From assembly GCF_900129215.1 (NCBI RefSeq), contig NZ_FQUQ01000001.1, forward strand, positions 248,001 through 312,000: a stretch of 64,000 nt of DNA, read 5' to 3'. The position numbers were made by a program, and so were the translations under genes. The stretch is from Pedobacter caeni (lineage in GTDB: Bacteria > Bacteroidota > Bacteroidia > Sphingobacteriales > Sphingobacteriaceae). Shown here one piece after another: positions 42,320 to 51,949 of the stretch (positions are counted from its first letter, which is position 1; each line of letters begins with the position of its first letter). The notes beneath the pieces are model-generated. The model was not told the origin of the DNA. It searched no databases and saw nothing but the letters and a program-made list of their open reading frames with translations.

Positions 42320-43837
42320 ATGAAAAATAAGATATTCATCATCGTCGCCTTTTTGATGGTTGCGGTAAGCAGCTGTAAAAAATTGAGTTCTCTCCCAAGT
42401 GATGCCATCAGTACGGAAACACTGGTCAACACCACTGAGGGATTAACCAATGCACTGAACGGAGCTTATGCGCTGTTTAAGGACCACATTGAATTTAACG
42501 GGAAGGTCGACCAGAATAACATGTACCTGCGCCAGTTTTATCACTTAACAGATTTTGCCAGCGATGACATTGTTTGCGGGCAGGTCACAACCGATCCCTT
42601 ATACTATAGTTTTAGCCTTGACCATTCACCTTCACAGCCCAACAGCCGTTATTACTGGTATTTATCCTACAAGATCATTACCGGTGTAAACACGGTTATT
42701 GATGCGGTGGAGAAATCAGGTAAAAATGATGTGGCCACCAATCAATTGTTAGGAGAATGCTACTTTTTGCGTGCGTTCAGTCACTTTAACCTGGTTAGGT
42801 TATTTGGTAAACCTTATAGTGTTGCCCCTAATTCACCAGGTGTCATTCTGCGTACCAACCTGACCGATCCTTCAAAAAAAGCAAGGTCAACGGTTAAAGA
42901 GGTTTACGATTCCGTACTGGCTGATGCAGAAAAAGCTGCGGGTTTAATGACCCGTTCACGTGGGGTGCAATATGCCTCACAGGAAGCCGCATGGTCCTTA
43001 CTGGCAAGGGTTAACCTATACAAGGAAGACAATGCAAAAGCAATCGAATATGCAGATAAAGTAATCAACTCCGGTAAGTTTACTTTAGCAACTAAAACCG
43101 CATATCCAAAATTGTTCGCCAATGCAACCAGCAGCAGCGAAACCATTTTCTGCATTGCCTTTACTGTTGTGGATGATTATGGGAAATTTGGTTCTATCGC
43201 CTCTATGATCTATTCGGATGGTAACTCGGGCTGGGGTGAGGAATATGCTTCTTCCTCCTTGCGCGCGGCCATGTCTGCACATCCGGAGGATGTTCGCTGG
43301 TCGTATATAGTTCCCTCAAAAGATGCTGCCGGAGTGGTCCAGAAGAAAAACGGGATCGAAATGTATTATATCAGTAAGTTCTCTTTCCAGGACAACCTTC
43401 CAAATTTAAGCTCACCGATTATGTTCAGGATCGCAGAAATGTACCTGATCCGTGCGGAAGCAGCAGCAAAAACAGGCGCTGTTGGAGCAGCCCTGGATGA
43501 TGTGGACATGATCCGGAAAAACCGTGGACTGGAAGCGGCTCTTTATAACAAAGTACTTCCGGCAGGGTCTACCGCTTTAGATGTTGTCCTGGCCGAAAAA
43601 CGCATCGAAATGGCGTTCGAAGGGCACCGTAGCTATGATGTGTTCCGCAACAAAAGGAGCCTGAACAAAGCCTATTGGGGATATCACCTGACAGGTTTAA
43701 AAGAGACCGATGTTGACCTTTCCAGAACACCAACAGGTTACCCTAACCTGACGGTGCCTTATACCAGTCCGCGGATCATTTACTATTTGCCCGTAGACGA
43801 GGTATTGAGTAACCCTCTGGCGCAACAAAACCCATAA
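42320..43837 (+). CDS. SusD/RagB surface lipoprotein
   Basis: A 505-residue lipoprotein with a lipobox in VAVSSCKKLSS. The SusD helical repeat fold is supported by TEGLTNALNGAYALFKDHIE, LLGECYFLRAFSHFNLVRLF, the C-terminal IMFRIAEMYLIRAEAAAKTG and RIEMAFEGHRSYDVFRNK. It is the lid of the preceding SusC, from which it is separated by four bases, and begins the run of short-gap genes that forms the locus operon. Confidence 0.96.
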   Translation: MKNKIFIIVAFLMVAVSSCKKLSSLPSDAISTETLVNTTEGLTNALNGAYALFKDHIEFNGKVDQNNMYLRQFYHLTDFASDDIVCGQVTTDPLYYSFSLDHSPSQPNSRYYWYLSYKIITGVNTVIDAVEKSGKNDVATNQLLGECYFLRAFSHFNLVRLFGKPYSVAPNSPGVILRTNLTDPSKKARSTVKEVYDSVLADAEKAAGLMTRSRGVQYASQEAAWSLLARVNLYKEDNAKAIEYADKVINSGKFTLATKTAYPKLFANATSSSETIFCIAFTVVDDYGKFGSIASMIYSDGNSGWGEEYASSSLRAAMSAHPEDVRWSYIVPSKDAAGVVQKKNGIEMYYISKFSFQDNLPNLSSPIMFRIAEMYLIRAEAAAKTGAVGAALDDVDMIRKNRGLEAALYNKVLPAGSTALDVVLAEKRIEMAFEGHRSYDVFRNKRSLNKAYWGYHLTGLKETDVDLSRTPTGYPNLTVPYTSPRIIYYLPVDEVLSNPLAQQNP

Positions 43838-43869
43838 ACGAACGATCACCTTGTAACCTGCAAATTGAT

Positions 43870-44730
43870 ATGAAAAATTTAAAAACTTACCTGCTGTCTG
43901 TGCTGATGGCCGGTACGGTATTCAGTTCCTGTAAAAAGGATAAGACCGACATAAAAACAGATCTGTTATATGAAGTAACCGTTGATGGCGCTACAGCAAT
44001 ATTCCATATAAAAACCGAAGGCGTAACCAATTATCAATGGGATTTTGGGGATGGCAAAACTTCAACAGAAGCAAACCCAAGCCATACTTATCCCGGTAAA
44101 GGCAAATATGTGCCGACACTGATGGCCTCTGTAAACGGTAAACCAGTAGAAGCATCAACGGTGTTGCAGATCGCTAAAGTATCACCTGTAAAAATTAACG
44201 ACAACTCCCTGGACGACTGGAGCACTGTGACTAAAAATGTGATCCCTTTAGGTTCAAAAAAGGGTATTTTTAATCAGGTAAAACTGGATTACGATGGCAA
44301 CTATGTGTACATCTATGGCGAGATGACCGGCAAAAAAGCAGACGCCGTTATTTTTGATTTCTTCATCGATGCGGACAACAATGCGGCTACAGGCTGGCTA
44401 ACCGGCTCCTTTACCGATGGTGGTTATGATGTGTTACTGGAAGGACAGTTGCTTACTGCTGGTGTAGATATTCTTTACCATACGGGTGCCAACCAGAGCG
44501 ACTTTTCATATAAACCCCAATCGATAGCAGAGGCTTATACCCTGGGGACCGTGAAAGAAGAAGGCGGACTTGTCAAATTCGAAGCGCGCATTTCACGTGG
44601 TAAGCTGAAGGGGTTAACGGGTACAGGCCTGCGCATTGCTATACAGGTAATTAAAAACGACTGGTCAGTAAACCTGGGCAATGCGCCGGATGAAGGGACT
44701 TCAAGTTTCTTCCTGGATATGAACGAATAA
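43870..44730 (+). CDS. PKD-domain surface lipoprotein, probable glycan-binding protein
   Basis: A 286-residue lipoprotein with a lipobox in GTVFSSCKKDKT. Residues about 40-100 form a PKD domain (NYQWDFGDGKTSTEANPSHT). The C-terminal half resembles a carbohydrate-binding-module-9-like or similar sandwich (DDWSTVTKNVIPL, FDFFIDADNNAATGW, FEARISRGKLKGLTGTG). It lies directly after SusD, where surface glycan-binding proteins usually are. No catalytic motif is seen. Confidence 0.75.
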   Translation: MKNLKTYLLSVLMAGTVFSSCKKDKTDIKTDLLYEVTVDGATAIFHIKTEGVTNYQWDFGDGKTSTEANPSHTYPGKGKYVPTLMASVNGKPVEASTVLQIAKVSPVKINDNSLDDWSTVTKNVIPLGSKKGIFNQVKLDYDGNYVYIYGEMTGKKADAVIFDFFIDADNNAATGWLTGSFTDGGYDVLLEGQLLTAGVDILYHTGANQSDFSYKPQSIAEAYTLGTVKEEGGLVKFEARISRGKLKGLTGTGLRIAIQVIKNDWSVNLGNAPDEGTSSFFLDMNE

Positions 44731-44748
44731 CTTAACACCAAAAGATTT

Positions 44749-45873
44749 ATGGAAAAGATTTTAACTGCTGATCACCTGGCTAAGGGACGTTTAGTGTCTT
44801 TAGATGTGATGCGAGGAATGATTATGATCCTGCTTTGCGCGGAGAGCTGCCGGCTTTATGAAGCCATACAGCACATTGATCCGGCTCAGCCAATGGGAGG
44901 GCTGATCAACCAGTTCTTCCATCACCCATGGCATGGATTGCGCTTTTGGGATTTGGTTCAGCCTGCCTTTATGTTTATGGCAGGCAGCGCGATGTATATT
45001 TCCTACAGCCGTAAACTGGAAAAAGGCCAAAGCTGGCGCGATAACCTGCAACATATCCTGATCCGCAGTTTAAAGCTTTTTATTTGCGGTGTAGCACTGC
45101 ATTGTTTTTATGCTGATAAACCCGTTTGGGAACTTTGGAATGTGTTGACGCAATTGTCATTCACGATGATCATTGCGTACCTGATCATTAACAGGTCCTA
45201 TACCTGGCAACTGGTGTTTTCCATTGGCTTGCTGATCCTTACCGAAGTTTTGTACCGTGGCCTGCTGATGCCTGGTTTCGACCAGCCTTTTACAGAAGGA
45301 AAGAACTTTGGTGCTTATATGGATACCTTGCTGATGGGTAAAATCAACAGCGATGGCTGGGTAACCATCAATTGCATTCCTACCGCGGCGCATACCATCT
45401 GGGGAGTACTTGCAGGTAAACTGCTGATCTCAAACCAGACAACCGGCTATAAAATAAAGGCCCTGGTGATTGTGGGGATCCTTGGCCTGGTCATTGGCTT
45501 CGGCCTGGACCTGTCGGGGATTACACCTATCATCAAACGCATCAGTACCAGTTCGTTCGTCTTCGCCTCGGTAGGATGGGTCTTGCTGATTCTGGCTGCA
45601 GTTTACTGGTTGGTGGATGTGAAACGCAATGACAAATATGCCTGGATTTTTACGGTAGTTGGCATGAACGCCATATTTATCTACCTGTTTTTTGAAACGG
45701 TAGGCATGCAATGGCTAAATGACAAGGTGGCCATTTTTACAGGGGATATGTTACACCTGTTTTTAAATGTACCCCTAAGTGTAGCTGCGGTGGTTTCGGC
45801 CATAGCGGTACTGGTTGCGGAGTGGGGCTTGTGTTATTGGCTGTATAAAAGGAACATCTTTTTTAAACTTTAA
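44749..45873 (+). CDS. HGSNAT-like membrane acyltransferase (DUF5009 type)
   Basis: A 374-residue integral membrane protein with about ten transmembrane helices. The N-terminus RLVSLDVMRGMIMILLCAES has the DxxRG motif of heparan-alpha-glucosaminide N-acetyltransferase-like proteins; then FWDLVQPAFMFMAGSAM and the PTAAHTIWGVLAGKLL motif. The eukaryotic relative moves acetyl from cytosolic acetyl-CoA to a terminal glucosamine across the membrane. In this locus it may acetylate an aminosugar before a GalNAc-specific enzyme acts. It is 18 bases after the PKD gene and 17 before DUF4832. Confidence 0.85.
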   Translation: MEKILTADHLAKGRLVSLDVMRGMIMILLCAESCRLYEAIQHIDPAQPMGGLINQFFHHPWHGLRFWDLVQPAFMFMAGSAMYISYSRKLEKGQSWRDNLQHILIRSLKLFICGVALHCFYADKPVWELWNVLTQLSFTMIIAYLIINRSYTWQLVFSIGLLILTEVLYRGLLMPGFDQPFTEGKNFGAYMDTLLMGKINSDGWVTINCIPTAAHTIWGVLAGKLLISNQTTGYKIKALVIVGILGLVIGFGLDLSGITPIIKRISTSSFVFASVGWVLLILAAVYWLVDVKRNDKYAWIFTVVGMNAIFIYLFFETVGMQWLNDKVAIFTGDMLHLFLNVPLSVAAVVSAIAVLVAEWGLCYWLYKRNIFFKL

Positions 45874-45890
45874 TCTCACCTATTAAACAT

Positions 45891-47447
45891 ATGATTATGA
45901 TCAAAAAATACACTGGCTATGTGCTCGGCACTTGCCTGGCTGCAATGCAGCTGTTTGTTTCCTGTAAAAACCAGGAAAATAACCTGATTGAAATTGACAA
46001 TGTAAATGTTAGTTACACGGAAAGTACTGAGGATTTTCCTAACCCGGAACGTGGCTTTTACCGTTATTCTGAAACCCGTTCCAGTAACTATGAAGTGTTG
46101 TCGGCAGAAGAATTGAAGGGCTATCGTTCCCCGCAGTCTATTGAGAGTGCAAATTACAAGGTGTCAAGTACCCTGGTATTCAGGTATTATATTTTGGATA
46201 ATGTAGTGAATGCTGCCATATCTGCTACATTTCTCAATAATATAAAAAAGGATTTTGAAGCGGCACGCGTAGCGGGTGTTAAGCTGATTCCCCGATTTGT
46301 ATATACCGTCACGGCAAACGCGGGAAACTGTCCGGAAGGTTTCATTTGTCCGCCATATGGTGATGCAAATAAAGCCACTATTCTTAACCACATCGGACAG
46401 CTAAAACCCATCTTGCAGGGAAATGCGGATGTAATCGCCTGCGTTCAGCTTGGTTTTATCGGAACCTGGGGTGAGCAATATTACAGCGACTTCTTCGGTG
46501 ATGCCTCCAACAATGGCGGTCAGGGTGATAAATTACTGGACAACAACTGGAGAGACCGGATAGAAGTGATCAAAGCCTTGCTTGACGCTGTGCCCGTCGA
46601 CAGGATGGTCCAGCTGCGTTACCCGCAGATAAAGCAACGGTATATTTATGGCGTTAACGCCCTGATCACATCGGCTCCTTTAACAGAAAGTAATGCTTTC
46701 ACTCAAGCTGACATTGCACGTTTAGGTTACCATAACGATTGCTTTCTGGCAAGTATTAATGATTTAGGTACCTATGTGGATTATGGCAACAGTTCTACAC
46801 CCAGCAAATCTGATGGCACCGTATTGAACACCTTGAAAGATTATTTTAAAGCCGACAGCAAATTTGTTGTTGTCGGGGGCGAAACGTGCTCCGACGATTA
46901 CAGTCCTGCCAACGATTGCGAACCTGCGGGCAAAGCACAGGCCGAATTTGCCTCCTTACATTACAGTTTTATCAATGCGCACTACAACAACGCCGTGAAT
47001 AACGACTGGCAGGATGGAGGCTGTATGGATAACATTAAACGTAACCTCGGCTATCGCTTTGTCTTAAAAAGTGCCTCATTGCCGGATAATGCGGTTAAAG
47101 GAACTGTGATGAACATTACCCTAAATCTTAAAAATGCAGGTTATGCCTCGCCTTATAATAAACGGACGGTTAAGTTGTTGCTCCGTAATACCCAAAATGG
47201 TGAGGTTAAATCTTTCGACCTGGCTACAGATGTCAGAAAATGGTATTCGGGCGCGGTAACAGTCACTGAAGCGATCAAGATCCCAAATGACATTGCTTCA
47301 GGCGATTATGAACTGTTACTAAACCTGCCGGATGCTTACGCAAGTATCGCGAAAAGACCTGAGTTCAGCATCCGGTTGGCAAATGCCAATGTCTGGGAGG
47401 CGGCTACAGGATACAACAAACTAAACCATACCCTAAAAATTAACTAA
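45891..47447 (+). CDS. DUF4874-DUF4832 lipoprotein
   Basis: A 518-residue lipoprotein with a lipobox in QLFVSCKNQ. N-terminal DUF4874 (FPNPERGFYRYSETRSSN, AARVAGVKLIPRFVYT, IGTWGEQYYSDFFGDASN) resembles a glycosidase-like barrel; DUF4832 follows (PLTESNAFTQADIARLGYHN, FASLHYSFINAHYNNAV). Families of this kind often sit in Bacteroidota polysaccharide loci but lack a tested activity. Start may be either of two close ATGs (45891 or 45897). Its placement in the operon supports extracellular glycan cleavage or binding. Confidence 0.85.
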   Translation: MIMIKKYTGYVLGTCLAAMQLFVSCKNQENNLIEIDNVNVSYTESTEDFPNPERGFYRYSETRSSNYEVLSAEELKGYRSPQSIESANYKVSSTLVFRYYILDNVVNAAISATFLNNIKKDFEAARVAGVKLIPRFVYTVTANAGNCPEGFICPPYGDANKATILNHIGQLKPILQGNADVIACVQLGFIGTWGEQYYSDFFGDASNNGGQGDKLLDNNWRDRIEVIKALLDAVPVDRMVQLRYPQIKQRYIYGVNALITSAPLTESNAFTQADIARLGYHNDCFLASINDLGTYVDYGNSSTPSKSDGTVLNTLKDYFKADSKFVVVGGETCSDDYSPANDCEPAGKAQAEFASLHYSFINAHYNNAVNNDWQDGGCMDNIKRNLGYRFVLKSASLPDNAVKGTVMNITLNLKNAGYASPYNKRTVKLLLRNTQNGEVKSFDLATDVRKWYSGAVTVTEAIKIPNDIASGDYELLLNLPDAYASIAKRPEFSIRLANANVWEAATGYNKLNHTLKIN

Positions 47448-47461
47448 ATCATCCGCAATAA

Positions 47462-49072
47462 ATGATCAAGGCCATAAAAATATATTTGTTTTTAACCGCT
47501 CTGTGTTGCGCTACAGGTCTGCAGCTTTACGCACAAACCAGTCTTGTCATTAAAGAAGGCGAGCTATGGTATGGCGGAGCGGTAAACGAAGCCCATCTGA
47601 TGCCTTTTAAAGATGGCTACAGCCTGGATATGCATGGAGATACCCGTGGCAACCAGGCTGTGCCACTACTGGTATCTACCAAAGGGAGGTTCATTTGGAG
47701 TGAAGAGCCATTTAAGTTTGCTTTCGAAAAAAACCGGTTGCTGATCAGTCAGACAAAAAGCGCGGTAACCATAGACTCGACTGGTAAAAATTTGAAAGAG
47801 GCATTTAGCATTGCCTCAAAGCGTTTCTTCCCTTCAAAAAATAAACTGCCCGATACCTTGTTGTTTAGCAAACCCCAATATAATACTTGGATAGAGCTGG
47901 TATATAACCAAAACCAAGTGGATATTTTAAATTATGCGAGGGCGATCATTGACAATGGTTTCCCGCCAGGTGTATTGATGATAGATGACAACTGGGCCGA
48001 TTATTATGGACGCTTCGATTTCAGAGCAGACCGGTTTACCGACGCAAAGGCGATGGTAGATACCCTGCATCAGCTGGGTTTTAAAGTGATGCTTTGGGTG
48101 AGCCCCTTTGTATCGCCGGATACCGAAGTATTCAGAGAACTACTTGCCAAAAAGTTGCTGCTGCTGGATAATGGGGGAGATGCTGGTCTGCAATGGGAAA
48201 AAGCAGAGAAACCAGCTATCATTCCCTGGTGGAATGGTTACAGTTCGGTCGTTGATTTTACCAATCCCGATGCTAAGAAATGGTTTCTCGGCCGACTGGA
48301 ACATATGGTCAATACCTACCATCTGGATGGCTTTAAGTTTGATGCCGGTGATGCTGAATTTTATCCTCCAAATGGTTTGGCTTTCAAAAAAGTTAGCCCA
48401 AATGAGCATAGCAGGCTCTGGGGCGAGATCGGTTTATCCTTCCCGCTTAATGAGTACCGTGCGATGTGGAAGATGGGAGGCGAGCCTCTGGTACAACGCC
48501 TGCGTGATAAAAAACACAATTGGGAAGATTTGCAGAAACTGATCCCGCACCTGGTGACGGCCGGATTAATGGGCTATCAGTTTACCTGCCCGGATATGAT
48601 TGGCGGTGGGGAATATGGCTCATTTATCGGTAAAGATAAACTCGATGAACAGTTGGTGGTGCGATCTGCACAATGCTCTGCATTGATGCCTATGATGCAG
48701 TTTTCTGCAGCACCATGGCGTGTGCTTTCAAAACAAAACCTTGCAGCAGTAAAAAAAGCAGTAGATGTCCGGGCCAGGTATACCCCATACCTGATGGAGC
48801 AGGTAAAAAATTCGGCGGCAAGTGGCCAACCCATTGCACGCAGTATGGAGTATGAGTTCCCTAACCAAGGGTTCGCAGAGGTACAGGGACAATTCATGCT
48901 GGGTAGCAAATACCTGATTGCTCCGGTACTCACAAATGGGAGTACCAAGACCGTTTACCTGCCAAAAGGTGCCTGGAAGGATGATCTTGGCAAAAAAATA
49001 AAAGGACCGGTAGCCATCACAATTGAGGTAGCCCTGGATCGCTTGCCCGTGTTTGAACGTATTAATCCCTAA
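47462..49072 (+). CDS. GH31 family alpha-glycosidase
   Basis: A 536-residue secreted enzyme (signal about residues 1-24, ending QLYAQ). The GH31 core shows GFPPGVLMIDDNWADYYGRF, FKVMLWVSPFVSPDTEVF, the nucleophile D294 in DGFKFDAGDAEF and the acid/base D378 in CPDMIGGGEYGSF. GH31 members include alpha-glucosidases, alpha-xylosidases and alpha-galactosidases; one alpha-galactosidase is known from a Pedobacter species. Here alpha-galactose or alpha-GalNAc-type linkages would suit the locus, but that is inference. The C-terminal beta domain is short. Confidence 0.9.
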   Translation: MIKAIKIYLFLTALCCATGLQLYAQTSLVIKEGELWYGGAVNEAHLMPFKDGYSLDMHGDTRGNQAVPLLVSTKGRFIWSEEPFKFAFEKNRLLISQTKSAVTIDSTGKNLKEAFSIASKRFFPSKNKLPDTLLFSKPQYNTWIELVYNQNQVDILNYARAIIDNGFPPGVLMIDDNWADYYGRFDFRADRFTDAKAMVDTLHQLGFKVMLWVSPFVSPDTEVFRELLAKKLLLLDNGGDAGLQWEKAEKPAIIPWWNGYSSVVDFTNPDAKKWFLGRLEHMVNTYHLDGFKFDAGDAEFYPPNGLAFKKVSPNEHSRLWGEIGLSFPLNEYRAMWKMGGEPLVQRLRDKKHNWEDLQKLIPHLVTAGLMGYQFTCPDMIGGGEYGSFIGKDKLDEQLVVRSAQCSALMPMMQFSAAPWRVLSKQNLAAVKKAVDVRARYTPYLMEQVKNSAASGQPIARSMEYEFPNQGFAEVQGQFMLGSKYLIAPVLTNGSTKTVYLPKGAWKDDLGKKIKGPVAITIEVALDRLPVFERINP

Positions 49073-49109
49073 ATAATTAATCAACCAGGAAATCAACCAC
49101 CGATTATCA

Positions 49110-49197
49110 AAGAAACCAACCAACCAGCTAAGAAACCAACCAGCTAAGAAACCAACCAGCTAAGAAACTAACCTGTTAAGAAACCAACAAACCAACC
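49110..49197 (+). repeat. Tandem AAGAAACCAACCAGCT-type repeats in an intergenic leader
   Basis: Five units run head to tail: 49110-49129 (20 bases), 49130-49145 and 49146-49161 (identical 16-mers), 49162-49177 (variant) and 49178-49197 (20 bases, variant). They fill the gap between the GH31 and beta-helix genes. They contain no spacers, so this is not CRISPR. Almost lacking Ts, they should be unstructured in RNA. Confidence 0.85.
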
Positions 49198-49233
49198 AAA
49201 TAATGAACCCCTAAAAACTAAACTATAAACATT

Positions 49234-50793
49234 ATGAAAAATCTCTTCCTATTGGGAATATTCGCATTCATACTGACTGCTTGTTCCAAACAAAATGAAA
49301 TCAGTAGTCTTTCCACCAAAAACCAGAAAGAAAGTTCCGCACAAAACGTACTGGCCATCACCAGCTTTTACGTAAACGGAGCATCCGGAAACGACGCGAA
49401 TGCAGGAACATCCCCATCTCTGCCGCTTAAAACCATTCAGGCTGCACTATGGAAAACTACTGATGGTGCCGGCGCTACAATTTACGTAGCAGGAGGTACC
49501 TATAACGAAAGATTGTACTGGTCAAATTCAGGTGCCTCAAGTGCAGAACCAATCACGTTGACCAATTATAACAATGGGGTGGTGATCTTAGATGGGGTTA
49601 ATGCGACCAACTCTGCTCAGAATGAGATGATCGCGATAGCCAGTAAAAGCCATATCAGAATCGATCACATCAACATTGCAAACAATTACAGAAGCAATGC
49701 CAAAGGAATTTACATGGTAGGTTCCGGTACAGATGTTCATTTTACTTTTTGCAAAATTTACAATATCGGCTGGACCACTAATTCCAGTGCGGTACCCACA
49801 AGCACAGATAATGCCAGCCCATTGATCGTAGTTGGTTCAACAGGAACATCGTATAAAGAGATCTATGTAGGTAGTAATGAAATCTATAACTGTAATACAG
49901 GATATAGCGAAGGCCTGACTTTAACCGGTAACGTGGAAAATTTTCTCATCGAAAATAATACAGTTCACGACATTAAGAACATCGGTATCGATCTCTCAGG
50001 GCATTATTCCTGGACAAACGCACCTGCCAACGTTAATTTTGCACGTAATGGCAATGTGAAAAATAATACGGTATACCGTTGCGTTTCGCCGGTGGCCACC
50101 TCTGCAGGTATTTATGTGGATGGAGGAAAATGGATCAATATTGAAGGGAATACCTGTTATGAGAACTCAACAGGCATAAGTGCGGGTTGTGAGAACAATA
50201 ACAACAACACAGACGGAATCAATATCCGAAGCAATTTTATCTACAATAACGTGGAAGCGGGAATTATTTTGGGATCAAATGCGCCTAATAGTAAGGTGAT
50301 TAACACTACGATCACCAATAATACCTTATTCAAAAATTACTCAAAAACAGGCTGGGGTGGAGAGATCCATCTTCAAAATACAGATCAGCTCTCCATAAAA
50401 AACAACATCATCCAATCGGCAAGTAATATTGTCATTATTGCTTCTGCTGGTTATAATGCTACGAATCTGTCTTTCGACTACAACAAGTACTTTTCTGCTT
50501 CCGGTTCTGCTGCTAACCTCACCTTCGACTGGGGTGCAATTAATCAACAGACCTATGGCTCTTTAGCCGCATTTAAGAACGCAACCGGTTTAGATTTCAA
50601 CTCAGGTTACGGAACCGCTTCCTTTGTTTCGGCGAGCTTACCTAACCCAAATCTCCATTTAACCAGTGCTTCTTTATGCGTCAATGCAGGCTTACCCTCG
50701 TTTGTGGCTCAACCTGGAGAACTCGACATCGATAAAGAAGCAAGAGTGCGAAATGGTCGGGTAGACATCGGAGCCGATGAATCAGCTTATTAA
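49234..50793 (+). CDS. Right-handed parallel beta-helix lipoprotein
   Basis: A 519-residue lipoprotein with a lipobox in FILTACSKQ. The start FYVNGASGNDANAGTSPSLP, PLKTIQAALWKTTDG and IYVAGGTYNERL is typical of secreted pectate-lyase-like helices. Repeated NNT/NNTLF-type coils (ENNTVHDIKNIGIDLSG, NIEGNTCYENSTGISAG, NNIIQSASNIVIIAS) continue for most of the chain, and the end NGRVDIGADESAY is the common helix cap. Substrate is not readable; polysaccharide lyase or glycosidase activity is possible. It stands after the tandem repeat in the operon. Confidence 0.85.
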   Translation: MKNLFLLGIFAFILTACSKQNEISSLSTKNQKESSAQNVLAITSFYVNGASGNDANAGTSPSLPLKTIQAALWKTTDGAGATIYVAGGTYNERLYWSNSGASSAEPITLTNYNNGVVILDGVNATNSAQNEMIAIASKSHIRIDHINIANNYRSNAKGIYMVGSGTDVHFTFCKIYNIGWTTNSSAVPTSTDNASPLIVVGSTGTSYKEIYVGSNEIYNCNTGYSEGLTLTGNVENFLIENNTVHDIKNIGIDLSGHYSWTNAPANVNFARNGNVKNNTVYRCVSPVATSAGIYVDGGKWINIEGNTCYENSTGISAGCENNNNNTDGINIRSNFIYNNVEAGIILGSNAPNSKVINTTITNNTLFKNYSKTGWGGEIHLQNTDQLSIKNNIIQSASNIVIIASAGYNATNLSFDYNKYFSASGSAANLTFDWGAINQQTYGSLAAFKNATGLDFNSGYGTASFVSASLPNPNLHLTSASLCVNAGLPSFVAQPGELDIDKEARVRNGRVDIGADESAY

Positions 50794-50820
50794 TTAACCA
50801 TAAACCTTAATAATTTCATT

Positions 50821-51945
50821 TTGAAAACAATAGAGAATTTATTTGAAATTACGTCCAAGTTTAAATGTCATGTCGATATCTCTACACTGAAATCGTATGG
50901 CACAGGACATATTAACGATACGTATCGGCTGAAGAACCTGGTGAGTGAGGAACATGATTATCTGCTCCAGAAGATCAATCACCAGGTGTTTAAAAACGTA
51001 CCCAATCTGATAGAAAACATGTGCAGGGTGATTGCGCATCTTAAAATGCAGATGCTGACCTCGGGAGAGGGCAACCCTGACAAGGAAGTGATGACCCTTG
51101 TGGCTACAAAAGAAGGGCCTTATTTTTATCAGGACAGTAATGGGGAATATTGGCGGATGTGCCATTTCCTGAAGGATACCAAAACTTATGATGTGGTAGA
51201 AACAGAACAACAGGCTTATGAAGGGGGTAAAGCTTTTGGGAAATTTCAGGCCATGCTTTGTGACCTTTCTCCGGATCTGATGTACGACGTGATCCCTGAT
51301 TTTCATCACATGGGGAAAAGACTGGAACAGCTGGCTCAGGCCAGGGCCGAAGACCCACTTGGTCGTGTTGCTCTTGTGTCTGAGGAGCTGGAAACCATTG
51401 ATGCCTGTTCCAATACCATGTCCTTTTTTCAAGAGGATGAACAGCTGCTTACGCTACCCAGACGCGTCATCCATTACGATACAAAATTCAACAATGTGCT
51501 CCTGAATTTAAACGACAGGGCACAATGTGTCATCGATCTGGATACGGTAATGGCAGGCTATGTAGCCTACGATTTTGGCGATGCGATCCGCACGATCATC
51601 AACAGAAGTACCGAGGATGAAAAGGAATTGTCGAACATCAAACTAAACATTCCTTTGTTTAATGCCTATACCAAAGGGTATATGGAAGAGGCCAGACAAT
51701 TCATCAATGAATGGGAGTTGAGGTCTTTGATCAAGGGGGTTCTTTTGCTTCCTTACATGCAGGCAGTGAGGTTTCTGACGGATTATATCAATGGAGACTG
51801 TTATTATAAAATTGAATCCACACACCATAATCTTCAGCGTACCAGAGCGCAGCTTCAATTGCTGAAGGAGCTGTTTGCACATTCGGAATCCATGGAAGAC
51901 AGGATATTTAAAGAGGCCAGAAAACACCAGTTAATTAACAATTAA
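50821..51945 (+). CDS. Aminoglycoside-phosphotransferase-fold sugar kinase, NahK-like
   Basis: A 374-residue cytoplasmic kinase resembling N-acetylhexosamine 1-kinase (NahK). YGTGHINDTYRLKN near residue 27 is close to the family's start; the catalytic loop is HYDTKFNN (D220, N225) and the metal-binding segment VIDLDTV (D239, D241). No ATG is available upstream before the previous gene's stop; translation should begin at TTG 50821. NahK makes GalNAc-1-P or GlcNAc-1-P, entering UDP-sugar metabolism. It is 27 bases after the beta-helix gene and four before the GH109-like gene. Confidence 0.82.
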   Translation: MKTIENLFEITSKFKCHVDISTLKSYGTGHINDTYRLKNLVSEEHDYLLQKINHQVFKNVPNLIENMCRVIAHLKMQMLTSGEGNPDKEVMTLVATKEGPYFYQDSNGEYWRMCHFLKDTKTYDVVETEQQAYEGGKAFGKFQAMLCDLSPDLMYDVIPDFHHMGKRLEQLAQARAEDPLGRVALVSEELETIDACSNTMSFFQEDEQLLTLPRRVIHYDTKFNNVLLNLNDRAQCVIDLDTVMAGYVAYDFGDAIRTIINRSTEDEKELSNIKLNIPLFNAYTKGYMEEARQFINEWELRSLIKGVLLLPYMQAVRFLTDYINGDCYYKIESTHHNLQRTRAQLQLLKELFAHSESMEDRIFKEARKHQLINN

Positions 51946-51949
51946 ACAG

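Noticed and set aside
49110..49197. Possible CRISPR array
   Set aside because: Repeats are only 16-20 bases, directly adjacent, without unique spacers, and no cas genes are nearby.
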